A stretch of DNA of 6,634 nucleotides from Bacteroidales bacterium 45-6. GTDB taxonomy: Bacteria; Bacteroidota; Bacteroidia; Bacteroidales; Dysgonomonadaceae. A program made the position numbers and the translations under genes. This document shows positions 6,607-6,634 of this stretch, piece after piece (position 1 is the stretch's first letter; the number at the start of each line of letters is the position of its first letter). Below the pieces are notes generated by a model. It was given only the letters and a program-made list of their open reading frames with translations. It made no database searches and had not been told where the DNA came from. The stretch lies in the NCBI GenBank assembly GCA_001897035.1, contig MKRS01000565.1, positions 1 through 6,634 of the forward strand, given 5' to 3'.

Positions 6607-6634
6607 ATTTCAATTCTACGAAGTTCGATTAAAA
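6607..6634 (-). repeat. Rightmost repeat, cut by the window edge
   Basis: 28 of 29 bases are present and match the consensus; only the last plus-strand G is missing because the sequence stops. The array or its leader continues to the right. Promoter, leader and integration site are not visible. Confidence 0.95.

Larger units (their letters stand above)
131..6634 (-). CRISPR. Long CRISPR array: 101 identical 29-nt repeats, 100 spacers
   Basis: On the plus strand each repeat starts ATTTCAATTC and ends GATTAAAAG. On the minus strand it starts CTTTTAAT and ends ATTGAAAT, the usual 8-nt crRNA 5' handle form of type I-B/III repeats, so the minus strand is called as crRNA sense. Spacers are 34-38 nt, mostly 35-36. 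I saw no repeat variant. Repeat starts: 131,195,260,327,393,458,523,588,652,718,782,846,911,976,1042,1106,1170,1235,1301,1364,1429,1495,1558,1622,1687,1752,1818,1883,1948,2013,2077,2142,2205,2270,2336,2400,2463,2528,2594,2659,2724,2789,2853,2918,2982,3045,3109,3174,3239,3304,3369,3434,3499,3564,3629,3693,3758,3821,3886,3949,4013,4078,4142,4208,4273,4338,4403,4469,4533,4597,4660,4725,4790,4855,4921,4985,5050,5114,5178,5243,5309,5375,5441,5506,5571,5636,5700,5765,5829,5894,5961,6025,6089,6154,6220,6285,6349,6414,6479,6544,6607. Spacers are numbered 1-100 left to right below. With the leader presumed on the right, spacer 100 is the youngest visible. No cas gene is present, so the subtype is open. 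Confidence 0.99.

Overview
The window is almost entirely one very long CRISPR array. It holds 101 copies of a 29-nt repeat; the last copy is cut by the window edge one base short. Between them are 100 spacers of 34-38 nt (49 of 36 nt, 25 of 35, 15 of 37, 9 of 34, 2 of 38). Every repeat read is identical, including the outermost one on the left. No protein-coding gene, cas gene, tRNA or rRNA can be supported. The open frames that run through the array are read-through of the repeat, giving the recurring peptides ISILRSSIK and FQFYEVRLK between random spacer-encoded residues.

Layout: positions 1-130 are unique flanking DNA, AT-rich over 1-70 and more GC-rich next to the array. They contain a weak hairpin (19-44) and a possible decayed repeat (76-100). 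Positions 131-6634 are the array, which runs off the right edge. Two independent clues say it is transcribed right to left. First, on the minus strand the repeat starts CTTTTAAT and ends ATTGAAAT, the usual form of the crRNA 5' handle in type I-B and type III systems. Second, in the two near-duplicate spacer pairs the right-hand ends coincide and the left-hand ends differ, as expected if the right end is PAM-proximal. The left flank is therefore the old (trailer) side. The leader, the youngest spacers and probably the cas genes lie beyond 6634.

The spacers show repeated sampling of the same targets. Four spacers occur twice exactly, at non-adjacent places with different neighbours. Two more pairs are the same site with shifted ends, one of them carrying a synonymous base change. 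One pair targets the same coding segment on opposite strands in two diverged relatives, with all four differences at third codon positions. Many spacers translate openly in at least one frame, as expected for phage genes. One (681-717) encodes KAAGLNPALAY, typical of the microvirus (gokushovirus-like) DNA pilot protein VP2. Another (2042-2076) encodes NHGIDASRYWV on the minus strand, resembling the C-terminal motif of terminase large subunits.

Organism: this repeat style, the moderate GC of the flank and spacers and the microvirus target suggest a Bacteroidota-like gut or host-associated anaerobe. That is inference; subtype and host cannot be fixed from this window. I did not find an undescribed system here. 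The interest lies in the array's size, uniformity and record of recurrent phage encounters.
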